Of a stretch of DNA of 40,613 nt, positions 1-7,725 are shown piece by piece. The DNA is taken from assembly GCF_014269395.1 (NCBI RefSeq), contig NZ_JACOGK010000028.1, forward strand, positions 1 to 40,613, given 5' to 3'. Under the pieces are notes generated by a model that did not search any database, had not been told where the DNA came from, and saw only the letters and a program-made list of their open reading frames with translations. The stretch comes from Megasphaera hominis (GTDB taxonomy: Bacteria > Bacillota > Negativicutes > Veillonellales > Megasphaeraceae). Within the stretch, counting starts at the first letter, position 1. Each line of letters starts with the position of its first letter. The translations under genes and the position numbers were made by a program.

Positions 1-149
1 CTAGCACCGTATGTAGTTTTTCTTCTGCACAAACCTTAGTTCTATGCATATTAAATGCTCCCTTCCAAGTAGAGTGAGATTTTATTATTTCTCATGTCTA
101 CCTAGAAGGGAGCATATCACCTGCGGAACGGGCTCTTTTTTTGCGTGTG
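1..149. other. Left-edge intergenic stretch without a gene
   Basis: No plausible reading frame with a ribosome binding site is visible. The stretch holds one long inverted repeat (55-115, listed separately) and a run of seven T near 133-140 on the plus strand. It lies downstream of the minus-strand operon ending at 150, so it probably serves transcription termination. Confidence 0.5.
55..115. repeat. 61-nt imperfect inverted repeat / long hairpin
   Basis: The outer arms ATGCTCCCTT (55-64) and AAGGGAGCAT (106-115) are perfect complements. The pairing continues inward with two mismatches (AAGTAGA against TCTACCT) and closes with TGAGA/TCTCA around an AT-rich loop. It lies about 35 nt beyond the stop codon of the minus-strand dehydrogenase gene. 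It could be that operon's terminator, although no strong T tract follows directly, or a small mobile-element remnant. No target duplication is recognisable. Confidence 0.6.
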
Positions 150-1052
150 TTATAACGACGTTTTGACTTCCACACCGGAGATGGCTTCATAAAATTTCAC
201 GAAGCAGGCATTGTCTTCCCGGCCGTGACCGGCCTGCATGAGGCTGGCCGTCATCTGTTGTACCAAACCGGCCTGGGGCAATGACACATCCAGATTTTTC
301 GCCGTTTCCATGGCATTATTAATGTCCTTCATCTGATTTTCCAAGAAGCCGCCAGGCGCGAAATCACGCGCATAGATACGCGGTGCCTTTTGTTCCAAAA
401 TGGCACTGCCAGCCAGGCCGCTGCGTACGGCTTCATAGACCTTCTTCGGGTCGGCGCCGGCCTTTTGTCCCAAAACCAAGGCTTCCGATACGGCGGCAAT
501 GTTTATAAAACAAATGATCTGATTGCAAAGCTTGGTCACCGAGCCGGCACCGTTCGGGCCCGTGACGACAGCCGTAGAACCCATAGCCTGAAAGACCGGG
601 TCTGCCTGCCTGGCAACATCTTCATTACCGCCGATCATGAAGGCCAGCGTGCCCGCTATGGCACCAGGTTCACCACCACTTACGGGGGCATCGAGGAAGG
701 AACAGCCCTTCGCTTTTGCTAAGGCGGCAAAGTGCTGCGATTCAGCCGGCGAGACGGAGCTGGAATCGATGAGGATCGTGCCCGGCGAGATATCGGCCAA
801 GACGCCATCCGGACCGGTCAGTACCTGTTCCACAACGGAGCCATTGGGCAGCATCGTAATGACTACATCCTGATTGGCAGCCGTTTCCCTGGCTGTGGCC
901 ATGACCTTGACGCCCTGGCCTTTTAATTCGGCAATGGCTGCGTGATTGCCGTGCCCATTGTCAATGATCGTTACGTCCATGTGTGCTCGCACCAAATTGC
1001 GGACCATAGGCACCCCCATGATCCCTAAGCCGATAAAACCAATTTTCGTCAT
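150..1052 (-). CDS. garR: Tartronate semialdehyde reductase / 3-hydroxyisobutyrate dehydrogenase family
   Basis: Beta-hydroxyacid dehydrogenase of about 300 residues, cytosolic and NAD(P)-dependent. The N-terminus carries the Rossmann motif GFIGLGIMG (residues 5-13), then the substrate-binding stretch DAPVSGGEPGA (121-131) and the catalytic lysine in SVTKLCNQ (K174). Family members reduce tartronate semialdehyde to glycerate or oxidise 3-hydroxyisobutyrate. The sequence looks closest to GarR/GlxR, but substrate cannot be fixed by eye. I chose the ATG at 1052 because AAGGGTG sits 8 nt upstream. A GTG at 1061 would add three residues and overlap the rnhB stop. It is the last gene of the rbgA-rnhB operon, an unusual partner for ribosome and RNA/DNA maintenance genes. 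Confidence 0.85.
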   Translation of the reverse strand: MTKIGFIGLGIMGVPMVRNLVRAHMDVTIIDNGHGNHAAIAELKGQGVKVMATARETAANQDVVITMLPNGSVVEQVLTGPDGVLADISPGTILIDSSSVSPAESQHFAALAKAKGCSFLDAPVSGGEPGAIAGTLAFMIGGNEDVARQADPVFQAMGSTAVVTGPNGAGSVTKLCNQIICFINIAAVSEALVLGQKAGADPKKVYEAVRSGLAGSAILEQKAPRIYARDFAPGGFLENQMKDINNAMETAKNLDVSLPQAGLVQQMTASLMQAGHGREDNACFVKFYEAISGVEVKTSL

Positions 1053-1057
1053 TTCTT

Positions 1058-1852
1058 TCACCCTTTCGTGTATGTCTGGACCATGCTTTTAATCGGCTCA
1101 AAGCTGCGCCGGTGAATAGGACACGGTCCGTATTGCTGTAAGGCATCCATGTGGGCCTGCGTCAAATAGCCCTTGTGGACGGCAAAGCCGTACTCCGGGT
1201 ATTCTTTATCATACGCTACCATCAGCCGGTCCCGCGTCACCTTGGCAATGATAGATGCAGCGGCAATGGACGCGCTGAGGGCATCACCGTGCACGAGAGA
1301 ACGATGGGGTATGGCCAGGTCCGGCAAGGGCATAGCATCGACTAATACCTCTTCTGGCCGGACCTTCAAAGCGGCGACAGCGTCATACATGCCCTGCTGT
1401 GTAGCATGATAGATATCGAGGGCATCGATTTCCTTTTCCGACTTGGCAATACAGGAAACGGCTACGGCTTCCTCCATGATCTTATCGTAAAGGAGTTCCC
1501 GTTTGGCCGGCGAAACCTTTTTGCTGTCGTTCAGGCCGGGACATTCCCAGTACGGCGGCAGGATGACCGCAGCGACCATGACCGGACCGGCTGCCGGTCC
1601 GCGGCCGGCTTCATCGATACCGGCAACATGGTAGATGTTTTCATTGTAATACTGCGTTTCATACGCGTACATCTGGAGCAGCCGTTCCCGCTCCTCTTCT
1701 TCCCTTACTTTACGACGCATGAAGGCAGCTGCCTCCTTCTGGACGGATACGCGCTTATCATGCTCCATGGCTTCCAAAATCTGAGGCACATCCGTTTCGG
1801 CTGCCATGAGGAGCGCCTTGATTTGAGCTACCTTTAATTGGCTAATATCCAT
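1058..1852 (-). CDS. rnhB: Ribonuclease HII
   Basis: Cytosolic endonuclease that nicks the RNA strand of RNA-DNA hybrids and at misincorporated ribonucleotides. The signature VAGIDEAGRGPAAGPV (residues 76-91) supplies the first two metal-binding acids (D80, E81). Later come LVDAMPLP and the SIAAASIIAKVTRD segment typical of type II enzymes. It has 264 residues, with an N-terminal extension of about 70 residues rich in charged helix before the catalytic core, as in other Firmicutes RNases HII. It starts one base after the rbgA stop codon. This rbgA-rnhB pairing is conserved in Firmicutes and implies translational coupling. Confidence 0.96.
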   Translation of the reverse strand: MDISQLKVAQIKALLMAAETDVPQILEAMEHDKRVSVQKEAAAFMRRKVREEEERERLLQMYAYETQYYNENIYHVAGIDEAGRGPAAGPVMVAAVILPPYWECPGLNDSKKVSPAKRELLYDKIMEEAVAVSCIAKSEKEIDALDIYHATQQGMYDAVAALKVRPEEVLVDAMPLPDLAIPHRSLVHGDALSASIAAASIIAKVTRDRLMVAYDKEYPEYGFAVHKGYLTQAHMDALQQYGPCPIHRRSFEPIKSMVQTYTKG

Positions 1853-2719
1853 CTAAATCGCCCCTTCTGTCATTTCAGCGACCCGGTCCAGAGAGATAGG
1901 ACCGATTTTTCCTTCGCGGAATTCCTTTAAGATAAGCTTGTACGTCTTTTCCAAGTCGACTACGCCACCGGCGACGATACAGCCCCGTTTGTGGCCAATC
2001 ATGTCAATTGTAACCAATGGATCGTCTGAGAGCTCTGTCAATTTGTAGCGTGTCATGAGGGCCTGAGGATACCAGCGGCTAAGCTCTGTAATGAGCTGGG
2101 TCATGACCGTTTCCATATCGAAGACTGTATCGGAAATGGCACCTGTAGCGGCCAGACGGTAGGCACTGACCTGGTCTTCCAGCTTGGGCCAGAGAACGCC
2201 TGGCGTATCGAGGAGGTCCAGCTGATTGCCAATGCGCACCCACTGCTTGCCTTTCGTTTCGCCTGGCTTATCAGCCGTCTTGGCTACATTACGGTGCGAT
2301 AATTTATTGATCAGCGTCGATTTGCCTACGTTCGGTATACCTAAGATCATGGTCCGTACAGAGCGCGTTTTCAGTCCCCGGGCTTTCCAGTGATCGAGCT
2401 TTGGCTTAGCCAGCTGCTGGGCCAATGCCGTCAGCTGTTTGACACCCTTGCCGCCCTTGCTGTCCATGGCGATGACCAGACGGCCTTGCTGCTTATACCA
2501 GGCCATCCATTCCTTGAGGCATTCCGGATCGGCCAGGTCAGACTTGTTGAGGACGACGATAGACGGCTTCTGGCCAATGAGCTTGGCAATCATGGGATTG
2601 GTACTGCTCAAAGGAATGCGCGCGTCGACGAGCTCAATAACCACATCGATGACCTTCAGGTTATCTTCTATTAAACGACGGGCCTTGGCCATATGGCCGG
2701 GGAACCAGTTGATAATCAT
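1853..2719 (-). CDS. rbgA: Ribosome biogenesis GTPase RbgA (YlqF)
   Basis: Circularly permuted GTPase needed for late 50S subunit assembly. The G motifs appear in permuted order: G4 NKSD at 58-61, G1 GIPNVGKST at 127-135 and G3 DTPG at 171-174. The N-terminus INWFPGHMAKA is the family hallmark. A C-terminal helical domain (about 200-288) binds rRNA. It has 288 residues, the normal family length. AGGTGG precedes the ATG at 2719 by about 9 nt. It is the first gene of the rbgA-rnhB-garR operon, driven by a promoter at 2777-2804 that overlaps the terminator of the upstream symporter gene. Confidence 0.97.
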   Translation of the reverse strand: MIINWFPGHMAKARRLIEDNLKVIDVVIELVDARIPLSSTNPMIAKLIGQKPSIVVLNKSDLADPECLKEWMAWYKQQGRLVIAMDSKGGKGVKQLTALAQQLAKPKLDHWKARGLKTRSVRTMILGIPNVGKSTLINKLSHRNVAKTADKPGETKGKQWVRIGNQLDLLDTPGVLWPKLEDQVSAYRLAATGAISDTVFDMETVMTQLITELSRWYPQALMTRYKLTELSDDPLVTIDMIGHKRGCIVAGGVVDLEKTYKLILKEFREGKIGPISLDRVAEMTEGAI

Positions 2720-2776
2720 ATATTTCTTCCACCTTTCTGTGACTCTTGCAGAGGCCCTGCGTTGGCCTTATTTTTA

Positions 2777-2804
2777 AGTATACCATATTTATTCAGCAAG
2801 ACAA
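2777..2804 (-). promoter_or_regulatory. Promoter of the rbgA operon
   Basis: On the minus strand TTGTCT (2799-2804) is followed after 16 nt by TATACT (2777-2782), with an extended TGG before the -10. It lies about 60 nt upstream of the rbgA start and abuts the terminator of the upstream gene. Inferred from consensus only. Confidence 0.6.
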
Positions 2805-2845
2805 AAGAGCCGGCCTGTCTCACCCCAAAGAGGGAAACAGGCCGG
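2800..2845 (-). terminator. Rho-independent terminator of the SSS symporter gene
   Basis: Arms CCGGCCTGT (2810-2818) and ACAGGCCGG (2837-2845) form a 9-bp GC-rich stem. On the minus strand the stem is followed by CTCTTTTGTCTT. It lies 22 nt beyond the symporter stop codon. Confidence 0.85.
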
Positions 2846-2866
2846 TCAGGAAACGACACGACGTAC

Positions 2867-4309
2867 TTAGTGCTGTACAGGAGCTGTCATGGGTTTTGCT
2901 TTTTCTGCTGCTTCTTCCGTTACGATAACGTTGCGGGACAAGAGGCTCGTGCCGCCGAAGACGAGGGCACAGACGATCCATTCTGCATAGATGACGTGCG
3001 GCAGTACGCGTACTTCCGGAACGAGCATCCAAAGGACGAGAACGATAATGGAAGCCATGAGCGTGTAGAAGGCTGCCTTCTTGGCACAATATTTCGGTGC
3101 ATACATAGTCATGAGGATGATTACGGCGAAGGCCGTCATCAGGGAAAGGCCAGCCATGAGGGTCGAAATGATGCCGCTAATGGTAAGGGCGAAGCCTAAT
3201 GTCAGGAGTCCCAAGAGGAGGACAGATACGCGGGTCACCTTCATATATTTGGCATCGGACATATCCGGGCTGATGAACTGTTTGTGAATATCGTGGGAAT
3301 AGAGCGTCGCTGCCGAAAGGAGCAGGTTGCAGGCAGTGCTTACATCGGCGGCCCAGAGGGAAGCCAACGTAATACCGGCGATCCAGGGATTGAGGCCCAT
3401 GATCAGCTGCGGCAACGCCGATGTCGGGGAAATCTGAGGATACATTTCTGCGGCAATGACGCCGAGGAGGGCGGCGATGAAGCCGACGGGAAGCATGATC
3501 AAACCACCGATGATGAAGCCCCGGCGTGCGGTCTGTACGTTCTTGGCGCCCAGGGAAATCTGAATGATGGCCTGCAGCGAAATGTTAACCGTAACCAAGA
3601 CGACAATCCACGTAACAATGGTCATGGGACCGACACCGGAAATGAAATCAAGGGACGTGACTGACGGTGCCTGAATGGCAACCGTGTCGATGCCGCCGGC
3701 CATGGTCAGAATGAGGAAGGCAGCGACGGTAATGCCGATATATTGGAGGGTTACGTTGAGGACATTAGACTGGCTTGCCGACCACATACCGCCGATGAGC
3801 GTAATGCCGATGAATACGACAGCGCTCGTGAGCATACCCGTAAGCGGTGTGAAGATGTCCGGCATGAGAGCCGCTAAGATAGCACCGCCGGCGACGTACT
3901 GCAGGCTCATAATGACGAGCTGCACGAGAATCTGACAGGCAATGCCGGCGATCATCGCCGGACGGTCGTAGTAGCGTTCGAGTAATTCCGGAATGGTCGT
4001 AATGTTGAGCTGACGGTATTTCTTAGCTACTGTCAGGCCCATGACGACGGCGCCAATGCCCCAGGCGGCTGTATACCAGCCGGCCGACAGACCAACCTTA
4101 TACGCTTGTTCGGCTACGCCAATCGTAGACGCGCCGCCGACGGCCAGGCCGACGATTGAAACGGTAATCAGCGGTGTCGTCAGTTTACGGCCTGCCAGGA
4201 CGTATTCTTCCGTCGATCCGGCAGCGCGCCGTTTTACATACCAGCTAATACCAAAGAGGACGCCAATATAAGCCAAAATAATAAGTACTTGAATCCATGT
4301 CGTCTCCAT
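2867..4309 (-). CDS. Sodium:solute symporter (SSS family)
   Basis: Inner-membrane Na+-coupled importer of 480 residues with about 13 hydrophobic segments, the usual SSS length. The N-terminus has the EEYVLAGRKLTTPLITVSIVGLAVGGAST stretch found in PanF/PutP-type carriers, where the first helices bind sodium, and GGMWSASQSNVLNVTLQY marks the central family motif. The substrate cannot be read from sequence. The T-box leader upstream shows that transcription rises when a specific tRNA is uncharged, so an amino acid is the expected cargo. The gene is monocistronic: the T-box lies upstream and a strong terminator follows directly. Start chosen at ATG 4309, with GGGG about 8 nt before it. Confidence 0.88.
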   Translation of the reverse strand: METTWIQVLIILAYIGVLFGISWYVKRRAAGSTEEYVLAGRKLTTPLITVSIVGLAVGGASTIGVAEQAYKVGLSAGWYTAAWGIGAVVMGLTVAKKYRQLNITTIPELLERYYDRPAMIAGIACQILVQLVIMSLQYVAGGAILAALMPDIFTPLTGMLTSAVVFIGITLIGGMWSASQSNVLNVTLQYIGITVAAFLILTMAGGIDTVAIQAPSVTSLDFISGVGPMTIVTWIVVLVTVNISLQAIIQISLGAKNVQTARRGFIIGGLIMLPVGFIAALLGVIAAEMYPQISPTSALPQLIMGLNPWIAGITLASLWAADVSTACNLLLSAATLYSHDIHKQFISPDMSDAKYMKVTRVSVLLLGLLTLGFALTISGIISTLMAGLSLMTAFAVIILMTMYAPKYCAKKAAFYTLMASIIVLVLWMLVPEVRVLPHVIYAEWIVCALVFGGTSLLSRNVIVTEEAAEKAKPMTAPVQH

Positions 4310-4345
4310 GTGTAAAACCCCTTTCTGTACATCAAAATGAATAAA

Positions 4346-4376
4346 TAAAAAAATCGTCCCTCCTAGAGGGACGATT
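4346..4376 (-). terminator. Second (distal) T-box terminator
   Basis: Perfect 11-bp stem AATCGTCCCTC (4352-4362) with GAGGGACGATT (4366-4376) and a 3-nt loop. On the minus strand a T tract follows. It sits just ahead of the SSS ribosome binding site and is the last decision point of the leader. Confidence 0.88.
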
Positions 4377-4380
4377 GTCT

Positions 4381-4401
4381 CGCGGTACCACCCTGCTTAT
4401 C
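4381..4401. repeat. Direct repeat copy 2 (T-box antiterminator)
   Basis: An exact 21-nt match to 4450-4470, covering the T-box core and the adjoining GATAAGCA. The two copies are 69 nt apart start to start, so a whole antiterminator/terminator block appears duplicated. Confidence 0.9.
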
Positions 4402-4413
4402 CGGTTTGAGTAT

Positions 4414-4466
4414 AAAAAAAGAGCAGTACCTCAGGAACGGAATCATATCCGCGGTACCACCCTGCT
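4414..4466 (-). terminator. First (proximal) T-box terminator
   Basis: On the minus strand the first T-box core (AGCAGGGTGGTACC, 4453-4466) can pair with GGTACTGCT (4421-4430) with an internal bulge, followed by seven T (4414-4420). Pairing would consume the antiterminator, as in ordinary T-boxes. Confidence 0.65.
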
Positions 4467-4470
4467 TATC
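4450..4470. repeat. Direct repeat copy 1 (T-box antiterminator)
   Basis: Same 21 nt as 4381-4401. This is the copy nearest stem I and so the one expected to contact the tRNA acceptor end first. Confidence 0.9.
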
Positions 4471-4665
4471 TCGAATCAGATCAACTCATGGCCGTGTAAC
4501 GGCAGCTACTCCGGTGCAACCTACTCGTATTTCAATCGCACAGTTCAGGAACGAACTTCACACTACGGCACCCACCGGTTCGCACCGACCACCGGCTCTC
4601 TGAGAGATATACGCAGTATTACTTTTTTCCATCACAACTTTTAACTTATCTTGTTGTTGAGTATT

Positions 4666-4693
4666 ATTATACAGGAAACTACCCTAAAGTCAA
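4666..4693 (-). promoter_or_regulatory. Promoter of the SSS symporter T-box transcript
   Basis: On the minus strand TTGACT (4688-4693), a 16-nt spacer and a perfect TATAAT (4666-4671). Placed directly upstream of the T-box stem I region. Confidence 0.75.
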
Positions 4694-4774
4694 GGCTATT
4701 TTCTGATTTTATTTTAAGGTAAACGTTAAACTAAAAAATAATTTTCCTTTCTATTCTTTATTTGTTATCTTATA

Positions 4775-4812
4775 TGACAAAAGGCGTACAGCCTGTGTGA
4801 GCCGTACGCCTT
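4775..4812 (-). terminator. Rho-independent terminator of thrS
   Basis: Arms AAGGCGTAC (4781-4789) and GTACGCCTT (4804-4812) form a perfect 9-bp stem followed on the minus strand by TTGTC. It begins 26 nt after the thrS stop codon. Confidence 0.8.
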
Positions 4813-4837
4813 CTCTCTTTCCTATATTACGTTATAC

Positions 4838-6745
4838 TTAGCCTTTACGGGATTCTGTGAGATCCTGAATGTGGGCAATGAATTCATCGATCGGTTTGGC
4901 GCCGATATCCCCTTTAGAGCGATCGCGGATGGAGAGAGTCTGGCTTTCCATTTCCTTATCGCCAATGATAGCCATGTACGGAACCTTTTCCATCTGGGCT
5001 TTGCGGATCTTGTAGCCGATCTTTTCGTTGCTTTCGTCTACTTCTACGCGGATGCCGAGTTTCTTGAATTTCTTACGCAATTCTTTGGCATATTCCAGGT
5101 GTTTGTCCGAAATGGGCAGGAATTTGACCTGTACCGGAGCGAGCCATACCGGGAAAGCACCGCCATAGTTTTCAATGAGGATGCCCAGGAACCGTTCAAC
5201 CGAACCGAAGCAGGTACGATGTACCATGACCGGACGATGTTTCTGGCCATCTTCGCCGATGTAGGTCATGTCGAAGCGTTCCGGCATGAGCATATCGAGC
5301 TGGATGGTACCGCACTGCCACGTACGGCCAATGGAGTCCTTAACGTGGAAGTCCAGTTTCGGGCCGTAGAATGCACCGTCGCCTTCATTGATCTGATAAG
5401 GAATTCCCCGTTCTTCAATGACTTCACGCAGGGTATTCGTAGCGAGGTCCCAAATTTCATCGGAGCCCATGGAGTCTTCCGGACGGGTGGACAGTTCTAC
5501 GTGATAGTCCAAGCCGAATACCTTGTAGGCTTTATCGAAAAGGTCCATAACGCCGCGGATTTCCGATTTCATCTGGCTCGGCAGCATGAAGATGTGCGCA
5601 TCATCCTGGGTGAAGCAACGGACGCGGAAGAGACCGTGCAGGGCACCGTGTAATTCATGACGATGAACAAGGCCCAGTTCTGCCATACGCATAGGGAAAT
5701 CACGGTAGCTGTGGACGTTGCTCTTATATACGAGGATACCGCCCGGGCAGTTCATCGGTTTGATTGCATACGGTTCATCATCAATGGTGGTGAAATACAT
5801 GTTGTCACGATAGTGATCCCAGTGACCAGACTGTTCCCACAGATGACGGCTGAGAATCGTCGGTGTGCTGATTTCATCGTATTCGGCTTCCGAATGAAGT
5901 TCATACCAGAATTTCAGCAGTGTCTTACGGAGTACCATGCCTTTAGCATGGAAGAACGGGAAGCCCGGGCCTTCTTCGTGGAAGCTGAAGAGATCCATCT
6001 GCTTGCCCAGTTTGCGATGATCACGTTTTTCTGCTTCTTCCAGCATGTGGAGATAGTCTTCCAATTCCGATTTCTTTTCGAAAGCTGTCCCATAAATACG
6101 CTGGAGCATCTTGTTGTGTTCATCACCGCGCCAGTACGCGCCTGCTACAGTCTGCAGCTTAAAGGCCTTGACAGCGCCTGTAGAAGCTGCATGAGGCCCT
6201 CTACAGAGGTCAACGAAGTCGCCTTGGCGATAGAGGGAAATCTGCACGTCTGCGGGCAGATCCTGAATCAATTCTACTTTGTAATCCTGACCGGCTTTCT
6301 TGAACATGTCGAGAGCAGCGTCACGGCTGATTACTTCTTTTTCGAGGGGCAGATTTTCCTTGACGATTCTTCCCATTTCCGCTTCGATAGCCGCAAAATC
6401 TTCCTGTGTAAAGCGATGTTCTGTATCCATATCGTAGTAGAAGCCATTTTCAATGGACGGGCCAATAGCAAATTTGACGCCCGGGAAGAGGTGCTGAATG
6501 GCCTGCGCCATAATATGGGCAGCCGTATGACGTAAGGTGTCCTTGCCTTCCTGTGTATCAGCGCCCAGGAATTCAACGGTCGAACCATCTATAATTGTTT
6601 CGCGCAAATCTGTTATTTCTCCATTGACCTTTGCGACGAGTACTTTTTTTGCCAAGCTGTTGCTCAGCTGTTTCACAGCTTCCTGCAACGAAATGCCATC
6701 GGCAAATGATTTCTTTGTGCCATCTTTCAAAATTAATTCTGCCAT
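4838..6745 (-). CDS. thrS: Threonyl-tRNA synthetase
   Basis: Class II aminoacyl-tRNA synthetase of 635 residues, full length. Domains in order: TGS (MAELILKDGTKKSF...), the editing/SAD domain with the TAAHIMAQAI region, the catalytic core with MNCPGG and RVRCFTQDDAHIF supplying zinc and ATP contacts, and the C-terminal anticodon-binding domain. Start chosen at ATG 6745, because AGGAGG lies 8 nt upstream and the protein then begins at the TGS domain. The in-frame codons further upstream belong to the T-box terminator. It is controlled by its own T-box leader (6766-7015) and has a dedicated promoter and terminator, so it is transcribed alone. Confidence 0.98.
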   Translation of the reverse strand: MAELILKDGTKKSFADGISLQEAVKQLSNSLAKKVLVAKVNGEITDLRETIIDGSTVEFLGADTQEGKDTLRHTAAHIMAQAIQHLFPGVKFAIGPSIENGFYYDMDTEHRFTQEDFAAIEAEMGRIVKENLPLEKEVISRDAALDMFKKAGQDYKVELIQDLPADVQISLYRQGDFVDLCRGPHAASTGAVKAFKLQTVAGAYWRGDEHNKMLQRIYGTAFEKKSELEDYLHMLEEAEKRDHRKLGKQMDLFSFHEEGPGFPFFHAKGMVLRKTLLKFWYELHSEAEYDEISTPTILSRHLWEQSGHWDHYRDNMYFTTIDDEPYAIKPMNCPGGILVYKSNVHSYRDFPMRMAELGLVHRHELHGALHGLFRVRCFTQDDAHIFMLPSQMKSEIRGVMDLFDKAYKVFGLDYHVELSTRPEDSMGSDEIWDLATNTLREVIEERGIPYQINEGDGAFYGPKLDFHVKDSIGRTWQCGTIQLDMLMPERFDMTYIGEDGQKHRPVMVHRTCFGSVERFLGILIENYGGAFPVWLAPVQVKFLPISDKHLEYAKELRKKFKKLGIRVEVDESNEKIGYKIRKAQMEKVPYMAIIGDKEMESQTLSIRDRSKGDIGAKPIDEFIAHIQDLTESRKG

Positions 6746-6765
6746 AAAAAATCCTCCTTTGTAAA

Positions 6766-6796
6766 CAAAAAGCTCCCGTCCGCAAGGGACGAGAGC
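6766..6796 (-). terminator. Terminator of the thrS T-box
   Basis: Arms AGCTCCCGTCC (6771-6781) and GGACGAGAGC (6787-6796) form a stem with one mismatch, followed on the minus strand by TTTTTG. It lies just before the thrS ribosome binding site. Confidence 0.85.
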
Positions 6797-7015
6797 ATAC
6801 TCACGTGGTTCCACCCTAGTTCATGGAAGGCCCGGCCTTTCATGTACTCAAGCGCTGTAACGGTACGACCGTATCATTGTACTTCGTTCCAATGATCAGC
6901 TCCAAGGTGGTAATACATCGTTTCTTTATAGGATACTCACAGCAGCTGTATCCCTCTCTGCATAAAGTGACCGATGATCTTGTCCTTATCAAAGCCTTTA
7001 TCAACTTCAATTTAC
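6766..7015 (-). promoter_or_regulatory. T-box riboswitch of thrS
   Basis: The minus-strand leader has the T-box core AGGGTGGAACCACG (6804-6817), a stem I region with CAGAGAGGGATAC, and TTACCACCTTGGAGC. The ACC at 6909-6911, five bases before GGAGC, is the likely threonine specifier codon. The antiterminator competes with the terminator at 6766-6796. Uncharged tRNA-Thr should stabilise the antiterminator and raise thrS expression, the known behaviour of this class. Confidence 0.93.
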
Positions 7016-7021
7016 CTGTTC

Positions 7022-7050
7022 AGTATACGGCTCTTTTTCATAAAAGTCAA
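7022..7050 (-). promoter_or_regulatory. Promoter of thrS
   Basis: On the minus strand TTGACT (7045-7050), a 17-nt spacer and TATACT (7022-7027), near-consensus for sigma-A. It sits just upstream of the T-box. Confidence 0.82.
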
Positions 7051-7393
7051 GATTGAATACACGAATATTATTTTGTTATATATCGGTTATTTTTTTAGAT
7101 ATGTCGTCTCTTCTATTATTGCAGAGAACGATTACAGACCAAGAAGCAAGAACTTTAATTTTTAAAACAATATGTATTATTTCATAATTACTTTTAGAGA
7201 TTTTATACTAGTAATTTATATTAATTAGTAATTATTACTAACTTTTTCTCAAGAAACATTATAATTTGGCATATAACGTGGTATAATGATAGTAGAAAAA
7301 ATATTTAATATTGATATAAAACGCGGAAGCTTCTACCTCTGCAGTTTATATACGATATCTCAGGTTTTGCACCACCGACAGGAGAGATGACCT
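7051..7393. other. AT-rich divergent intergenic region between thrS and the XRE gene
   Basis: No gene is visible. It holds the upstream side of the thrS promoter, an AT-rich tract with a palindrome at 7226-7240, and a plus-strand extended -10 (TGG before TATAAT, 7282-7287). These would start the XRE transcript about 100 nt ahead of its ATG, leaving an untranslated leader with no known motif. Confidence 0.5.
7226..7240. promoter_or_regulatory. Palindrome TAGTAATTATTACTA, possible operator
   Basis: A perfect palindrome around a single central T. A further half-site TAGTAAT lies 17 nt upstream (7209-7215). It is about 45 nt upstream of the -10 of the small XRE regulator, so self-regulation is possible. 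The AT richness of the region lowers its significance. Confidence 0.35.
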
Positions 7394-7642
7394 ATGCAAG
7401 AATACGGCAGACTGAGAGAATTACGGTATGAAGCCAGACGTTCCCAGCAGGAAATTGCAGACATGCTGCATTGCACACAGGTTGCATACAGCCTGTATGA
7501 ATCAGGAAAGAGAAAAATTTCTATTGCCCGCCTGGCCATTTTGGCTCGTTTCTATGAAACGTCCATTGATTATTTAGTAGGCCTTGTTGATGAAAGAAAG
7601 CCGGCCGGTCCTTATGTAAAGGATTGGAAGGAACTTCGTTAA
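7394..7642 (+). CDS. Small XRE-family HTH transcriptional regulator
   Basis: An 82-residue protein consisting almost entirely of a helix-turn-helix XRE domain. RYEARRSQQEIADMLHCTQVAYSLYESGKRKISIARLAILARFYETSIDYLVG is read as five helices, with the QQEIADML turn as the first DNA-contacting unit and VAYSLYESGKR as recognition helix. There is no partner domain, so it probably binds DNA as a dimer and senses through a partner or simply represses. AGGAGAG lies about 7 nt before the ATG. It stands alone between thrS and the etf operon and is oriented against the latter, with a shared terminator between them. Targets are unknown. Confidence 0.9.
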   Translation: MQEYGRLRELRYEARRSQQEIADMLHCTQVAYSLYESGKRKISIARLAILARFYETSIDYLVGLVDERKPAGPYVKDWKELR

Positions 7643-7674
7643 CAGGAAGGGCTAGCCTATACAAAGAGCCCAAA

Positions 7675-7706
7675 AAAAGACCTGTCTCTGACGAGACAGG
7701 TCTTTT
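7675..7706. terminator. Bidirectional terminator between the XRE gene and etfA
   Basis: Arms AAAAGACCTGTCT (7675-7687) and AGACAGGTCTTTT (7694-7706) form a perfect 13-bp stem, with A and T runs on both flanks. It serves the converging XRE and bcd-etfBA transcripts. Confidence 0.9.
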
Positions 7707-7725
7707 AAGCGTCTTGACGAATCAA

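Larger units (their letters stand above)
4346..4659 (-). promoter_or_regulatory. T-box riboswitch with two antiterminator/terminator modules
   Basis: The minus-strand leader of the SSS gene contains the T-box core AGGGTGGTACCGCG twice (about 4455-4465 and 4382-4395). One upstream stem I region carries AGAGAGCCGG near 4595-4610 and GGAGTAG near 4513. Each core is followed by its own terminator: GGTACTGCTC plus T7 (4414-4430) and a perfect AATCGTCCCTC hairpin plus T7 (4346-4376). T-boxes read the charging state of a tRNA, and the doubled output module is unusual. I could not fix the specifier codon. Spacing to GGAG would put GUU (Val) there, which I do not trust. Confidence 0.88.

Noticed and set aside
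4871..6535. Two long plus-strand frames opposite thrS
   Set aside because: Antisense to a certain gene, with no ribosome site and a composition unlike the neighbours.
7266..7287. TTGGCA as -35 of the XRE gene
   Set aside because: The spacer to TATAAT is only about 10 nt; an extended -10 without a -35 is the better reading.
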